A stretch of 64,000 bases of DNA from Sambucus nigra (taxonomy: Eukaryota; Streptophyta; Magnoliopsida; Dipsacales; Adoxaceae): positions 495,729,760-495,793,759 of the forward strand of contig OX422210.1 in the NCBI GenBank assembly GCA_949130495.1, in the 5' to 3' direction. The translations under genes were made by a program, and so were the position numbers. The notes below the pieces were generated by a model that searched no databases, had not been told where the DNA came from, and was given only the letters and a program-made list of their open reading frames with translations. Within the stretch, counting starts at the first letter, position 1. Each line of letters starts with the position of its first letter. Shown here in pieces: positions 46,126 to 58,550 of this stretch.

Positions 46126-48440
46126 TTATGATTAATTATGCTTAAATCATGCCTAGATTATGTGATATGATTAGTGTGTTATTAATATATGTGATGTTAA
46201 TTTATTATGTTTAGTCTAATCCTACCTTCAAAAAGCATGAAATATCGAATTAGTTACAAATACAAAATTTTGAAGGTTTCGATAGGAATGTTCATGTTTA
46301 AGGCTAGTTTTGACCTTTATGACATAACAATTGACTTGAGGTGAAAACTATATAGTTGTAGACAAGTGAGTTATGGTTGTAACACAACAAACGGTGTGTG
46401 AAACGGAGGTCCGAGTGAGAAGTTATACCAAAATTACAAAACAAGGGCAAAATAGTCCATCCGTTAAGTAGTATTTTGTCTTATTATGGCAACAAATGTT
46501 TTATTCTCATTGGTTGGGAAGGGTGGTGGATTTGGCCGACCTTAAAACCTTAGAATTAACTCTTTATTCATCCAAAATTCAGCCATGAGAGATTTTAAGC
46601 TTAAGGAAAGAGAAGTAGGAAGTTAGTAAGAAAAAGTGAGGAGAAAATTGAAGAAAATTCATAGAAAATTACGTAAAAGCCCCTAAGGTAATTCCAACCA
46701 TGAATCTTGCTATTTTTCTTTCATTTACGATTTATATGATATAAATACTTGATTTTTTATTGACCTTTCATGCTTGGGTGCATATGTATGGATATATGCA
46801 AGTTTAAGTTAAGTTGAATGTACAAAACCCTAAAATTGCTTTGTTTATAAACTCTGTTTATTCAAACTTCCATATATTTTCGTGTACTTACTGGAATTGA
46901 TTGATTCTAATTGGAGATTAACCTGGACTCATATATGTATGACATATCCGAAAATCATGATCAAATACCAAGAAATGAGTCTTTGGTGAGAGTTTGAAGT
47001 TCGGGTATGAAATTTGCCCTAAGGGTGAAAATATGCCCGCCATGTGTTCGTTGTTTTGCTTGACATAGCAAACGAACCTTAAAAATTATGAAACTTTAAT
47101 TTTGTATTTTTCAATATGTTTACTGATGCTGGGTAAAATATCACATAAATTTCTGATGTAGAAAAATTATGGAAATTCGTGGAAGTTGAATGAATGATAA
47201 GAGGGCCTATAGGGCTGATTTTCCATGTGGTAAAGAAATGAGCATATCTTGATCTACGAGACCTAAAATGATGTACCGTCTGTTGTATTGGAATACTAAT
47301 ATGACAAGGATTGAATTTCCAAGAATAAATGAATTTATATTTGGTCTATGATTTGGATATGTTAAATATACTAGCATGGATTTGGATGGAACTTCACTTG
47401 TGATGAATGGTTTGAATGGAATCATGTGATGATTATGGATTGAATTATGTTTAAATCGTTCCTTGGATTATTGATATTATTATGATGACACTAATATTTT
47501 AAGAATGATAGGAAGGGAAGAAGAGCTGATTGAACAAGTACTGGATAAAGGCAAGGGCAAAGCCTATTAAACTTCCAAGGTGAGTGTACTTATGATTTGT
47601 TTCATATATAAAAATGAATCTAGCTCTAAGAGCAAATTTGTTTGAATAATTCGGTATTCAGGATTTGTTTGGATATTAAAATATCTAGGATTTTTTTGGG
47701 TCTCATGATCCAGGATTGGTTTGAATACTTCGGTATTCAGGATTTGTTTGGATATTCAAATATCCAGGATTTGTTATTGCCAATGGGCAGAATTATTTGG
47801 ATCTTATGATCCAAGATTTGTTATTTCCAATGGGCAGAATTATTCGGATCTTATGATCCAGGATTTTTTATTGCCAATGGGAAGAATTATTTGGATCTTA
47901 TGATCCAGGATTTGTTATTGCCAACGGGCAGAATTATTTGGATCTTATGTTCCATGATTTGTTATTGCCAATGGGCAGGATTGTTCAGATTTTATATTCA
48001 CATTTTCGATATAGAATTGTTATTCTATTGCAGGGAAGGAGTACCTCACTAAGCTTAATGCTTATGGTTCATATTTTAACAATTTCAGGTTTGTACGCTG
48101 CCAGCTAGGATAATATATGACCGGTAACTTTGAGAGTTGCACCGTTAGAAGAGCTGGGGTTTAAGTATGGAGATTTTATCGTTGTCACACTGAAGATTTT
48201 GATATACTCACACATTGTATATATTGATTTAGTATGGATTGAGTTGATCATAGTTAATCATAGTATTGTATAATCTCTAATTATGACTATGATGTTGACT
48301 TCGTTATGGCATAAGAACAATATTATGTTCATTATGCAAAAAAAAAATATTGATAAAGGAATTAAATTTTCAATGGGCTCGAGATTATGATCTAATTATT
48401 CTAATAACAAATGATTATTATGGGTATTGGGTTTGGGGTG
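46107..48440 (+). repeat. Element F 3' LTR
   Basis: Starts TGTGACAACCCGAATA. The end is placed near GGGTTTGGGGTGTGATA at about 48430-48441 because G-type LTR sequence follows, but this border is soft. It contains the 47-bp tandem repeat at 47770-47990. Confidence 0.6.
47770..47990. repeat. 47-bp tandem repeat in the F LTR
   Basis: About five units of the form CAATGGGCAGAATTATT followed by GGATCTTATGATCCAGG and ATTTGTTATTGC. Each contains the inverted pair GGATC-TTAT-GATCC. A looser precursor array (GGTATTCAGGATTTGTTTGG) lies just upstream, from about 47640. Confidence 0.8.
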
Positions 48441-49705
48441 TGATAATACGCATGAGGGCAGTCTTATCCTGATGAATATACGGGACCTTCGACTTGTCGC
48501 TTGAGAACATAGGACTTAGGTCGATTACCATAATGAGATAAATGGTATAGAATGGTCATTTGGATGCGTAGGTATGTGCGTAGCCCAAAGGCTTAGGACT
48601 ATGTTCGCCTCCATTATTTTTGATTTGATACTTGTGGTCTGAGGAATCTTTATTGAACCTATAGTCCCCTATAGAGTGATGTGATGTATTGGGACAAGAT
48701 AGCAGAGTAATGCAGCACTGCAACTATGTCTTGCGGTGCAGTATAGTGTATATATAATATAGTGAATGTGTATATATACATGTGATGATATCTGCTGTGT
48801 GGCTAAAGTAGAAATGTAAGATAGTTACGTATGAAAACACTTAATTTAATTGTATTAACAAGGAACTTATCCATGTTGAATCTAAATGGATATATAACTT
48901 TATAACATCATTATATGTATTATAGGGTTAATACGTGGGAATGAATTGGGTTAAAAAGAATGGATACAATGGGTTAATCTAGTTAGCTTGGGAATTATAA
49001 CTAGAATGGTTTAGAGGTACGTTAGGTGTGCACTCTAGATGAGAGGTGGGAATCTCAAGAGAGAGTCCGATAATCAAACATATATATTATAAGTGATAAA
49101 TATTGCAATTATTCACTTGCTGTTTTTAAAACTATTTTACCATCGGGCTCTGACCCGTTTCTTTGTATATTCTCTTTTCTCTCTTGTATCTTCTATATCA
49201 GGTGTCCAACCACAAGGACGCCAGCCATAGAGGATTAAGATGGTTGATGAACTATGGAGCTATGGAGGATTGTTGAGACACTCTCATTCATTTGATTCAT
49301 ACTCTGTAGTGATCTTTCATTTAGGGCATGTCGCCCTAGAGGAGTTTAATTGTTTCCTTTCTATTAAGTCAGGATTTTATACTCGTGTTGTTATGATACA
49401 TCCATTATTGTTGGGATTTTTGTATTGTAATATTTTCTGGAAAGTTTATTCCAGTTTCCTTTAAATTCTATTGTGGTATCATTTCAGTTTATTGTTGTTG
49501 TGGAATGGAATGTGTGGAATTGTTCAAAATGGCAAAATGAACTTTTATTAAGTTACAACTAGAAAGTTTTTAACACCATCTTAATGGAGTATTAGGTGAT
49601 AGGAAATTTTTTTCAACAGTGATGCTAAGAATGGACCAACTGTATATTCTGATTTAATTGGGTATGGGACTGATCACTCGGTATTTAATTAGGTGGGGTG
49701 TTACA
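48441..49705 (+). mobile_element. Element J: end part of a G-family LTR
   Basis: It aligns with the second half of the G LTR (56270-57608): TTCGCCTCCA, GTACGTTAGGTGTGCAC, GGGCTCTGACCC and the end GATCACTCGGTATTTAATTA-GGTGGGGTGTTACA. The five bases after it (TCGAG, 49706-49710) are where it entered LTR H. Its own 5' part is missing. Confidence 0.65.
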
Positions 49706-50036
49706 TCGAGCTTGCATGCTCATATTTATTTATCACATTTCCATTGCAGTTTTTAGTGTCAGATATTTGTGCTTGTTTTCATTTATGCTAGAGTCGACTA
49801 TTTACATGCATAATTGGATATTGTTGGGACAGTTATTGGTACTCCAGTAATGGAGTTTTATTTAATATGTTTGTGATTGGTATCATAGTTATATTTATTT
49901 TACTCATGTTATCACTGTCGGATTATTATCGTTTTATTTTATTGTAGTCATGCTCAGAATGATACAAATTGTTCAGACTCTTGTATTATTTATATTTAGA
50001 ACTGATTAATCTACTTATGAATTTTATGGGTTGCCA
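49706..50036 (+). mobile_element. Element H: LTR/leader fragment
   Basis: Matches B at about 20326-20655 (GCATGCTCATATTTATTTAT, ATTTATGCTAGAGT), including the primer-site position TGGTATCATAGTT at 49878-49890. At about 50036 it jumps directly into reverse transcriptase, so leader, gag, protease and the RT start were deleted. Confidence 0.65.
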
Positions 50037-50432
50037 TACATCAACTGAGTGTACGAGAGGAGGATGTGTATGAAACTTCGTTTTTTACTCCTTATGGGTC
50101 TTATGAGTTTTGAGTTATGCTGTTTGAGTAGGATAATGTTCCAATAATATTCAAAAACTCTATAAATTGGATATTCTGACCGTATTTGGACCACTTCATC
50201 ATAATCTTCTTTGATGATAGTCTAATATAATCATGTAGAGATAAAGATCACACAAAACGTTTACAAACTGCATTGCAAACATTGAGGGAGCATAAGATTT
50301 ATAACATGTTCTACAGGTGCGAGTATTGGAAGAGTGAGCTCAATATTTTGGGACATGTCGTGTCTAAGAAAAGACTATCAGTGTGTCCTAGAAAGGTGTT
50401 AATCATGTTAGATTGGGGACAACCCACGACAT
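50037..50432 (+). pseudogene. Element H reverse transcriptase, first part
   Basis: Reads HQLSVREEDVYET, TPYGSYEF, then a decayed MPFGL-NVPIIFKN segment, YLDHFIIIFFDDSL (usual FVIVFIDDILVYS) and LQTLREHKIYNMFYRCEYW followed by ILGHVVSKKRLSV. It is interrupted exactly within the sequence for PTT-S by element G and resumes at 57614. Confidence 0.75.
50428..50432. repeat. Target-site duplication of element G (left)
   Basis: GACAT precedes the 5' LTR of G and recurs at 57609-57613. Removing G and one copy restores an open H reading (PTTSTAV, then FLGLVGYY). Confidence 0.9.
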
Positions 50433-52440
50433 TGTAATACCCCGTATTTTTATGGCCTTAATTATGGATTAATTAAATTAAATTGGGATAAATTAATTTA
50501 ATATTAATTCAAATTTTAAAATAAATATTTACGGGCATGACGAGAGTAAGTAATTGTTGGTAAGAATTATGTTGAATATTACTGAATGAGTAAAGTAATA
50601 TATGAGATTGAATTTATTAAAACTGTCGTGAGTGAATAATACGACAGTTATAGAAATTAAGTCGGGACGCGCGTGTAAGTCGTATCGGGACTAATTTCAG
50701 AAAATATAAAGTAAATTAATTCTAAGTCTCACATATGGCCATTTCGAGTAGGCCAATGTGTCTGGAAGGGTTAAGATAGTCAGAAAAGTGTACCTGGGAG
50801 TTTAGTTTGGGTCTCAGGACGATTTTAGGCCTAATCGGCACCCGAGAGGGCATTTTGGTAATTTTCATTTTTAGGACCTTAATTAATGACGAAATTATTA
50901 AGGCTATATCAGATGGTGTATCGAGAAAGTTAGGGTTCTAAGAATCAAAAAGTGAGGAAAACCTTAGGAAGAAGAAGGCGAGAGCTTTCCAAGGTGCTCA
51001 AGACCAAGAACCACCCGTTTTATACGTCCACCACCACCAAAGCATAAATCAAAAGAACATGACCGTTCAAATTTGTCGAATCAGACCTTTGATTTCCAGG
51101 CTAGTATATATATTTCTGTTCTTGAGTTGATATTTCATCCATGTTAGAGTAGGAAATATAATTATAAGTTTTTATGAAGATTTGATATAATTGGAATACT
51201 ATAATTCAAATGTTTGAATGGAAATCATGTTAGGCTGATGTCCTTATCATATGTAGAGTATTTATCACAAATTTGAATGGCGTTTAGAGGAGAAAATCTG
51301 GAAATATCATGTGGATTCTTGAATTAATATGGTAAACTAGGGTTAGAGACCAAATCTTGAATTGTACCCATTTAATGATGATTCTTGGAGAATTAATGAA
51401 TGTTTTATGTTAAAAATCATCTATACTTGTTTATATAATGTTTTTGATGTTTGGTTGGGATTTTTGGGCATTTTAATGGAGTTTTTGATGATTAAAATGG
51501 AAGAATCCCGTATGCATTTTGTGTCGAATTTCTCGCCCAATAACTACTCGATTGATCGATCCACTCAAGAATGTCGATCGATCGACCATTTCCATCCATC
51601 GATCGACCCATCTTGGAATTTGAAACTTATTTCCGTTTTAATGATTCACACAATGCTGCTCCATGGGAACCCTTGTACATAATTTATTTACCATAGTGGG
51701 ACTTAGGAATGACTAGTAGGGTGGTCGACAAGGTTCAGGTAGTACGATTCTTATATGAGACTTAATCGTGGGGTCATGAGGGTATAAAATGGGGTGGAGA
51801 TCGTGTGTATGTTAAATTAGGTCTTGTGAGAATTAAGAATGACTTAGACCAGTAGGGTAGAGATTGTACACCTACTGGTTTCATATTTATTGGAATGATA
51901 AAATTTGAGGGTCGAGAAGTACTTGAGAACTTGCGATAATTGAGAAAATAAAGGAATGAATTAATTATATGTAGGACTCGGGCGCTATGTGTATGGTTTG
52001 AATATGTTATGTGTGGTGGGTGTCCCTATATAAATAATGTATATACATATATATGAATGTGTGTATATATATATATATATATTATGTGAACATTTGTGTA
52101 TAATCATACCCGCGCTACTTGCTATCACGGAGGTTTTCACGTCGGGACAATTTTATTCTGATGTGACCTTTATGGGGATTATTGACTCGTACCCTAAAAC
52201 ATAAGATCCTTGGTACATGCTATATGAGAATGATAATCAGACGGTCTTAAGAGACGTGAGGGTATGTGCTGACCTCTTAGTGACTTGGAACTATGCTTCG
52301 CCTCCAATATGTGTATTTTGTGTTAATACAGTTCGAGAGTGGATCCGAACTAGTATTTCCCTCATTTGTACAAGAGGTAAAGGGACTTGATAGCAAAGTA
52401 TGCCAGCACCATAGATTGTATATGGGGTGCCCTATTAGTG

Positions 52441-52495
<55 letters not shown>

Positions 52496-52545
52496 AGGAG
52501 AAATAACTTTTTACTATTTAATAAGTTGATAACTTAATTAAGGGC
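50433..52545 (+). repeat. Element G 5' LTR (right end missing)
   Basis: Aligns with 54551 onward from TGTAATACCCCGTATTTT to about CCCTATTAGTGTACATA and the ATTAATAAGTTGATAACTTAAT region. A palindrome cluster is at 51547-51607, decayed relative to the 3' LTR. AT microsatellites are at about 52066-52083 and 52448-52491. The last ~900 bp of the LTR are absent. Confidence 0.75.
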
Positions 52546-53605
52546 TATGATTGTGCCACCAAGGTGGGAAGCTAATGGCTGAGATGAAAGTGAGAAAATT
52601 TAGAGGGTGTTTTGGACTATGTATCTCTCTCTCACCAACTACACATTCCTCCTGTTAAACATCCCGCCCAAACATTTTCATCTCTTTCTTACTTTAATTC
52701 AAACTTGCCTCGGTAGGTACTATCCTCCCAAGAGAGTCTCTCTTACCTACTCCCTGTCATCTTCTTTGCCCTTACCTATTGGCTCTGCCACAATGAACGT
52801 ATGCACACGAGCTCCACCATAGTTCTCTCTCTGAATATATTTGATATTTTGGATTTTTTTCGGTTATAGGGGTATTTTGTATCTCTAATATGGGTTTTAT
52901 TTTTGATTTTCTCGATTCCATAAAACCAGGTACATTCATTGTTATATCTCACCCAAGATTCAGCTATCTCCAGTAGGAAGTGCCATAAACTTCAACGCAG
53001 AGGTACCGTGTGAAATCATTTCTTATTTAGCATATTAATCTTAAGTTTTAGATCTCAGTTGTAGTAATATATTTCTTGCATATTAATCTTAATTTTTAAA
53101 TCTTAGTTTTAAAAATATCTTCTTCAATATGTAATTGGAGTTTTAAAGAGAAAAGGATGTAGTCATTACATGACTAATTTTCTGTCAAAATTGAAACATG
53201 TGTACTTTTTGGGATTTATTACTTTTTGGTTTCTCAATATTTAGTGTTTTGTTTTGGATTTAGAAAGTGTGGAATTTAATTTTGGTTTGAACTCACTCTA
53301 ACCTCTGAAATGTATTACATTGACACTTTTTATTCTCTGAAATGTATTTCTTCTGAGATGAGAGGTCATGCAAGGTACTTTAAATGTATTATGGTAGAAA
53401 AGGTATGTATGATTATATTTTGATATATACATTGAGCATATATACTTTTTATTCTCTATTTTTTTTTGTTTAAGTAGGATTTTTTTTTTATGATTATCCA
53501 TTTCAACTTTCCAAGATTTTATTTCTGTTCATGCCACTTTCAGTTTTATGTTTTGAACGACTTCCATGAAATAAATTTTGGTCAAAATTCAAATTTTATT
53601 TTTGT
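52546..53605. other. Unassigned segment inside element G
   Basis: Not LTR, not recognisable pol. It has a pyrimidine-rich part (52610-52800) with a 71-codon open frame of no known family, and a duplicated GCATATTAATCTTAA motif at about 53028 and 53078. It could be a separate insertion or filler DNA at the deletion point. Confidence 0.4.
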
Positions 53606-54494
53606 TTTATGGGGTGCACCTGGATATCGTGTTCGATAGAGACAATATTTTCGTGTCATGCTTTTGGGAGAGCTTTTAGGAGGCTATGGGAACTAAGCTG
53701 CGATTGAGTACGACCTATCACCCGTAGACAGATGGGAAGACTGAGCGTACCAATCAGATGCTGGAGGATATGTTACGCATGGGTGTCCTTGATTTTGGAG
53801 GGGTCTGGGAACAATAACTTCTACTGGAGGAGTTCGCTTATAATAACTCCTACCAGTTTACGATTGGCATGGCCCCATTTGAGGCGTTGTACGGCAGACC
53901 TTGTTGTTCTCCCACTTGTTGGCTAGAGGTGGGGGAAAACACGTTACTCGGTCCAGAGGTGATTCAGGACACATGATCTAGGATTGAGATGATCATGAGT
54001 CGCATTCGGGTAACCCAGGATAGGCTAAAAAGCTACGCCGGTGCAAAAAGATTCTTCAGGGAGTTTAGCGCGGGGGACCAAATATTATTGCGAGTGTCTC
54101 ATATAAAAGGAGTGATTAGGTGAGGGAATAAAGGGAAATTGTCTATGAGGTACATAGGACCATTCCCTATTGTCGAGAGGATTGGACCTATTGCATATAT
54201 ACTTGGGTTGCCGGAGCACTTGCACCGAATACATGATGTGTTCCACATTTCATTGTTGAGCCGGCATCTTCGGGATGATTTAGCCCACACTCACATTTCG
54301 ATAGGGGAGATTGACTTGCAACCCGATATTTGTTATGAGGATAGACCAGTGTCTATCCTAGACCATAGTGAGAGGAGATTGAGGTGGAAGGTAGTCCCAC
54401 TTAAACGGGTCCGGTGGGAGTATCATAATGTAGAGGAGTTCACTTGGCAGCGCGAGGCAGACATGCACGAAAAGTATCTAGAATTATTTTGACA
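53606..54494 (+). pseudogene. Element G integrase and chromodomain-like tail
   Basis: The frame begins mid-integrase (LDIVFDRDNIFVSCFWESF). The Glu motif TDGKTERTNQMLEDML is intact, as is EFAYNNSYQFTIGMAPFEA. Stops occur in the Ala/Thr-rich stretch, before TDG, after WEQ, after QDT and after IR. From 54139 the frame is open for 117 codons: MRYIGPFPIVERIGPIAYIL, LPEHLHRIHDVFHISLLSRH, then a chromodomain-like VVPLKRVRWEYHNVEEFTWQ and a normal stop. The lineage is chromovirus but distinct from E/F (VPLKRV for IPLVKV). Confidence 0.8.
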
Positions 54495-54535
54495 AGGTAT
54501 GCCTTATTTTTCGAATTTTGGGACAAAATTCCGTT

Positions 54536-54550
54536 ATTAAAGGGGAAGTA
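54536..54550 (+). other. Element G polypurine tract
   Basis: TTAAAGGGGAAGTA directly before the LTR start at 54551. Confidence 0.75.
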
Positions 54551-56189
54551 TGTAATACCCCGTATTTTTCTGGCCCTAAATTATGGATTAATTAAATTAA
54601 ATTGGGATAAATTAATTTAATATTAATTCGAATTTCAAAATAAATATTTACTCGCTTGACGAGAGTTAGTAATTATTGGTAAGAATTATGTAGAATATTA
54701 CTGAATGAGTAAAGTAATTTATGATATTGAATTTATTAAAATTGTCGCGAGTGAATAATACGACAGTTATAAAAATTAAGTCGGGACGCGCATGTCAGTC
54801 GTGTCACGACTAATTTGAGGAAATAAAAAGTAAATTAATTCTAAGTCACCCGTATGGTCATTTCGAGTGCGCCCATGTGTTCGAAAGGGTCAAGATAGTC
54901 AGAAAAGTGAACCTAGGGGTTTAGTTTGGGTCTTGGGATGATTTTAGGGCTAACTGGTACCCAAGAGGGCATTTTGGTAATTTTCATTTTTAGGACTTTA
55001 ATTAATGACGAAATTATTAAAGCTATATCAGATTGTGTGTCGAGGATGTTACGGATCTGAGAATCAAAACATGAGGAGAACCTTAGGAAGAAGAAGGAGA
55101 GCTTTTCCAAGGTGTTCAAGGACAAAAACCACCCGTTTTACACCTCCACTACCACCAAAGCATAGATCGGAAGAAGAGGACTATTCCTATACCACTAAAA
55201 TTAGTTGGATCAGACCATTGATTTCCAAGAAAGTATCTATCTTGCTGTTCTTGAGTTGATATTTCATCCACGCTAGAGTAGGAAATATAATTATAAGTTT
55301 TTATGGAGATTTGATATAATTGGAAGACTAGAATTCATATGTTTGAATGGAAATCATGTTAGGGTGATGTTCTTATCATATGTAGAGTATTTATCATGAA
55401 TTTGAATGATGTTTAGAGGAGGAAATCTGGAAATATCATGTGAATTCTTGAATTAATACGGTAAACTAGGGTTAGAGACCAAATCATGAAAATTACCCAT
55501 TTAATGATGATTCTTGGAGAATTAATTAATGTTTTACGTTAGAAATCATACATACCATTTTATATAATGTTTGTGATGTTGGGTTTGGAGTTTGGGACAT
55601 TTTAATGGCGGTTTTGATGATTAAAATGGAAGAAACCCGTAGACATTTTGTGCAGAATTTCTGGGCCAATAATTGCTCGATCGATCGATCGATTGAAGAA
55701 TGTCGATCGATCGATCTAGTCGATCGATCAACCATTTCCATCCATCGATCGACCCATCTTGGAATTTGAAACTTATTTCCGTTTTAATGATTCACCCAAT
55801 GCCGCTCCATGTGAACCCTTATACACAATTTATTTACAATAGTGGGACTTAGGAAGGACTAGTAGGGTGGTAGGTAAGGTTCGTGTAATACGATTATTAT
55901 ATGAGACTTAACCGTGGGGTCACGAGGATATAAAATAGGGTGGAGATCATGTGTATGTTAAATTAGGTATTGTGAGAATTGAGAATGACTTAGACCAATA
56001 GGGTTGAGAGTGTGCACCTACTGATTTCATATTTATCGGAACGATACACTTCGAGGGTCGAGAAGTCCTTGAGAACTTGCGATAATTGAGAAATTGAAAG
56101 AAGAATTAATTGTACGTAGGAATCGAGCGCTATGTGCCATGTATGGTTAGAATATGTTATGGGTCGTGGCTGTACAAATCTGAATAATG

Positions 56190-56252
<63 letters not shown>

Positions 56253-57608
56253 GAATATTTCTTTATAATCATACCCGCGCTACTTGCTATCATGGAGCTT
56301 TTCGCGCCGGGACAGTCTTATTCTGATGTGACATTTATGGGAAATATTGACTCGTACCCTACAACATAGGATCCTTGGTACAGGCTATCTGATAATATAG
56401 TCAGACGGTCCGAAGAGATGTGAGGGTATGTGCTAAGCTCTTAGTAACTTGGAACTATGCTTCGCCTCCAATATGTGTATTTTGTGGTAATATAGTTCGA
56501 GAGTGGATACTAACGAGTATTTCCCTCATTTGTACGAGTGGTATAGGGACTTGATATCAGAGTATGCTAGCACCGTAGATTTTATTTGGGGTTCCCTATT
56601 AGTATACATATATTATGAGTGATAAATGTATGTACTTTTGATTCATCTACTGTGCCTGTATGTAGATAAAATTGAATAATTAATATTAAATAAATTAAGT
56701 GGTTGAGAACTTAATGCTATATTGAGATATACATAGTTGTCTTGGAAAATTCATAAGAAGAAGTTATCATGTATAAATTATAGTCATTCGATCATGTGAA
56801 TCAAGATTGATGAGGGGAGATTGGTTTAGACTAGTTAACTGCGTTAGCTTTATCTAGATTAATTCAGTAGTACGTTAGGCGTGCACACTAGTTGAGAGGT
56901 GAGAATTCCCAAGTGAGTGTCGAGGCACTAACATGTATGTTATATCAATTGATAGTCATTTTAAATACTTGCTAAACTATTTTAAAGCTATTTTACACTA
57001 GGGCTCTGACCCATTTCTTGTCATCTCCTATTTCTCTTGTATATATATATATATATATATATAAGTATCACAAGTGCCCAGCCACAGGGGCGTCAGACTT
57101 AGATTTATGGACTGTTCACGTGTTGCAACTAGTGTGGGAGTTGTAGGTCTTGGCATTTGGACGACTTTATCCTTGTCATCTCAGCTCTTCACTTAGTCTC
57201 TTTTGGATAGGGCACATGTCGCCCATTGCCAGTTTTTATTTAGTTCAAAGAGACTTTGTACTCTTTATTTATTTTAGGATTCAGTTTTAGCTAAGATTGT
57301 TTTAATTATTACATTCTATTTGAGATATTTTATTTGGAATGGTTAATCTAGTTGGTTTATTCCACTTGGATGGTTTGGTATTCAATATTATTATCCGTGT
57401 TCATAAAATTGTTTATGTATATTAACTTATAACTAAGGAACTTAATCTATAAAATTAAATGTTTTGACACTTAGCTTAATTATTTATTACATGATAAGTA
57501 AAGAAAAAATATTTTTTGATAGTGATGCTAAGAATGAACCAACCGAACACTTTTATTTAATTTAATAAAGAACTGATCACCCGGTATTTACTTAGGCGGG
57601 GAGTCACA
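54551..57608 (+). repeat. Element G 3' LTR
   Basis: 3058 bp, TGTAATACCCC to GGGGAGTCACA, followed by GACAT. It holds a CGATCGATCG palindrome cluster (55675-55752) and AT microsatellites at about 56190-56251 and 57042-57062. Confidence 0.85.
55675..55752. repeat. CGATCGATCG palindrome cluster in the G LTR
   Basis: TCGATCGATCGATCGATT, then GAAGAATG, then TCGATCGATCGATC about 24 bp after the first, and ATCGATCGACCC near 55743. The 5' LTR copy at 51547-51607 is eroded. Confidence 0.85.
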
Positions 57609-57613
57609 GACAT

Positions 57614-58550
57614 CTACTGCGGTCTGCACCTTTTTGGGTTTGGTTGGTTATTACAGGATATTACTATGTGGTTTCTGAAATAGAGAAGGGTCAATGACTG
57701 AGTTGACGAAAAAGGGTGTTCCACTCTTTTGGAGTGAGAAGTGTCAATATGCATTCAACAGCCTCAAAGGGAAATTGACCTCTTCATGAGTTCTTGCCTT
57801 ACATGAGAATGGTGTAGAGTTCTTGGTATATACCAATGCTTCTCTCTAAGGATTAGGTGTGGTATTGATGCAAAAGGACATAAAGATTTCATACGCCTCT
57901 CTAAAGTTGAAGTCGTACTAGGATTATTATCCAAATCATGACTTGGAGTTAGAGGCTATTGTGTTTTTATTACATGCGTGGAGGAATTATCTTTGGGGAT
58001 ACAAAAAATATTCACTTTAGTGATAATAGGAGTGTGCAATATTTATTTATGTAGAAAGAACTAAATATGAGACATTGGAGAAGGTTTGAGTTTATATAGG
58101 ATTATCATTTCACGATCCAATAGCATTCGAGGAATCCCAATGTAGTAATAGATGCATTTATCTAACCACCTAATGGTAGTATATCATCCCTTAAGTTAAT
58201 CGAATGAGTTTATGTGGAGATTATTGGTGAGTTGACTAGGGACTTTATGATGATACTCACAATGACTTTAGAGATTTTGATACAGGTGACCAAGATGCCT
58301 ATTCAAGAAAAAGGTGGTAGAACTTCTCACTACCGGTGTGTGTTCCTTTTCTATGGGATGCAATGGTGGGTTGCTTTATAAGGGTATATTGGTAGTACCC
58401 TCAAATGTGGAGAGATAGGTATTTATGAAGGAGACTAACAGTTCATGATTTGTGGTACATCTATGTGGGGATAAAATCTACCAAGTTATGAAGAGATTGT
58501 ATAAGTGGGCCTACATGAAGATAGATAGACGAGTTCATATCTAGGTTCCC
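57614..58550 (+). pseudogene. Element H: end of RT, RNase H, start of integrase
   Basis: Continues the RT thumb (FLGLVGYY), then PLFWSEKCQYAF, a RNase H series (VYTNASL, then DYYPNHDLELEAIVFLLHAW, RNYLWGYK) and, further on, an integrase zinc-region relic GDKIYQVMKRLYKWAYMK near 58467-58520. It breaks off at EFISRF near 58550, where a new LTR-like start occurs. There are many stops. Confidence 0.7.

Larger units (their letters stand above)
50433..57608 (+). mobile_element. Element G: chromovirus, internally deleted
   Basis: Both ends are defined by the GACAT duplication. It keeps a 5' LTR (shortened on its right side), about 1 kb of unassigned sequence, integrase plus chromodomain-like tail, polypurine tract and a full 3' LTR (TGTAATACCCC ... 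GAGTCACA). Gag, protease, RT and RNase H are gone. It splits the RT gene of H. Confidence 0.85.
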
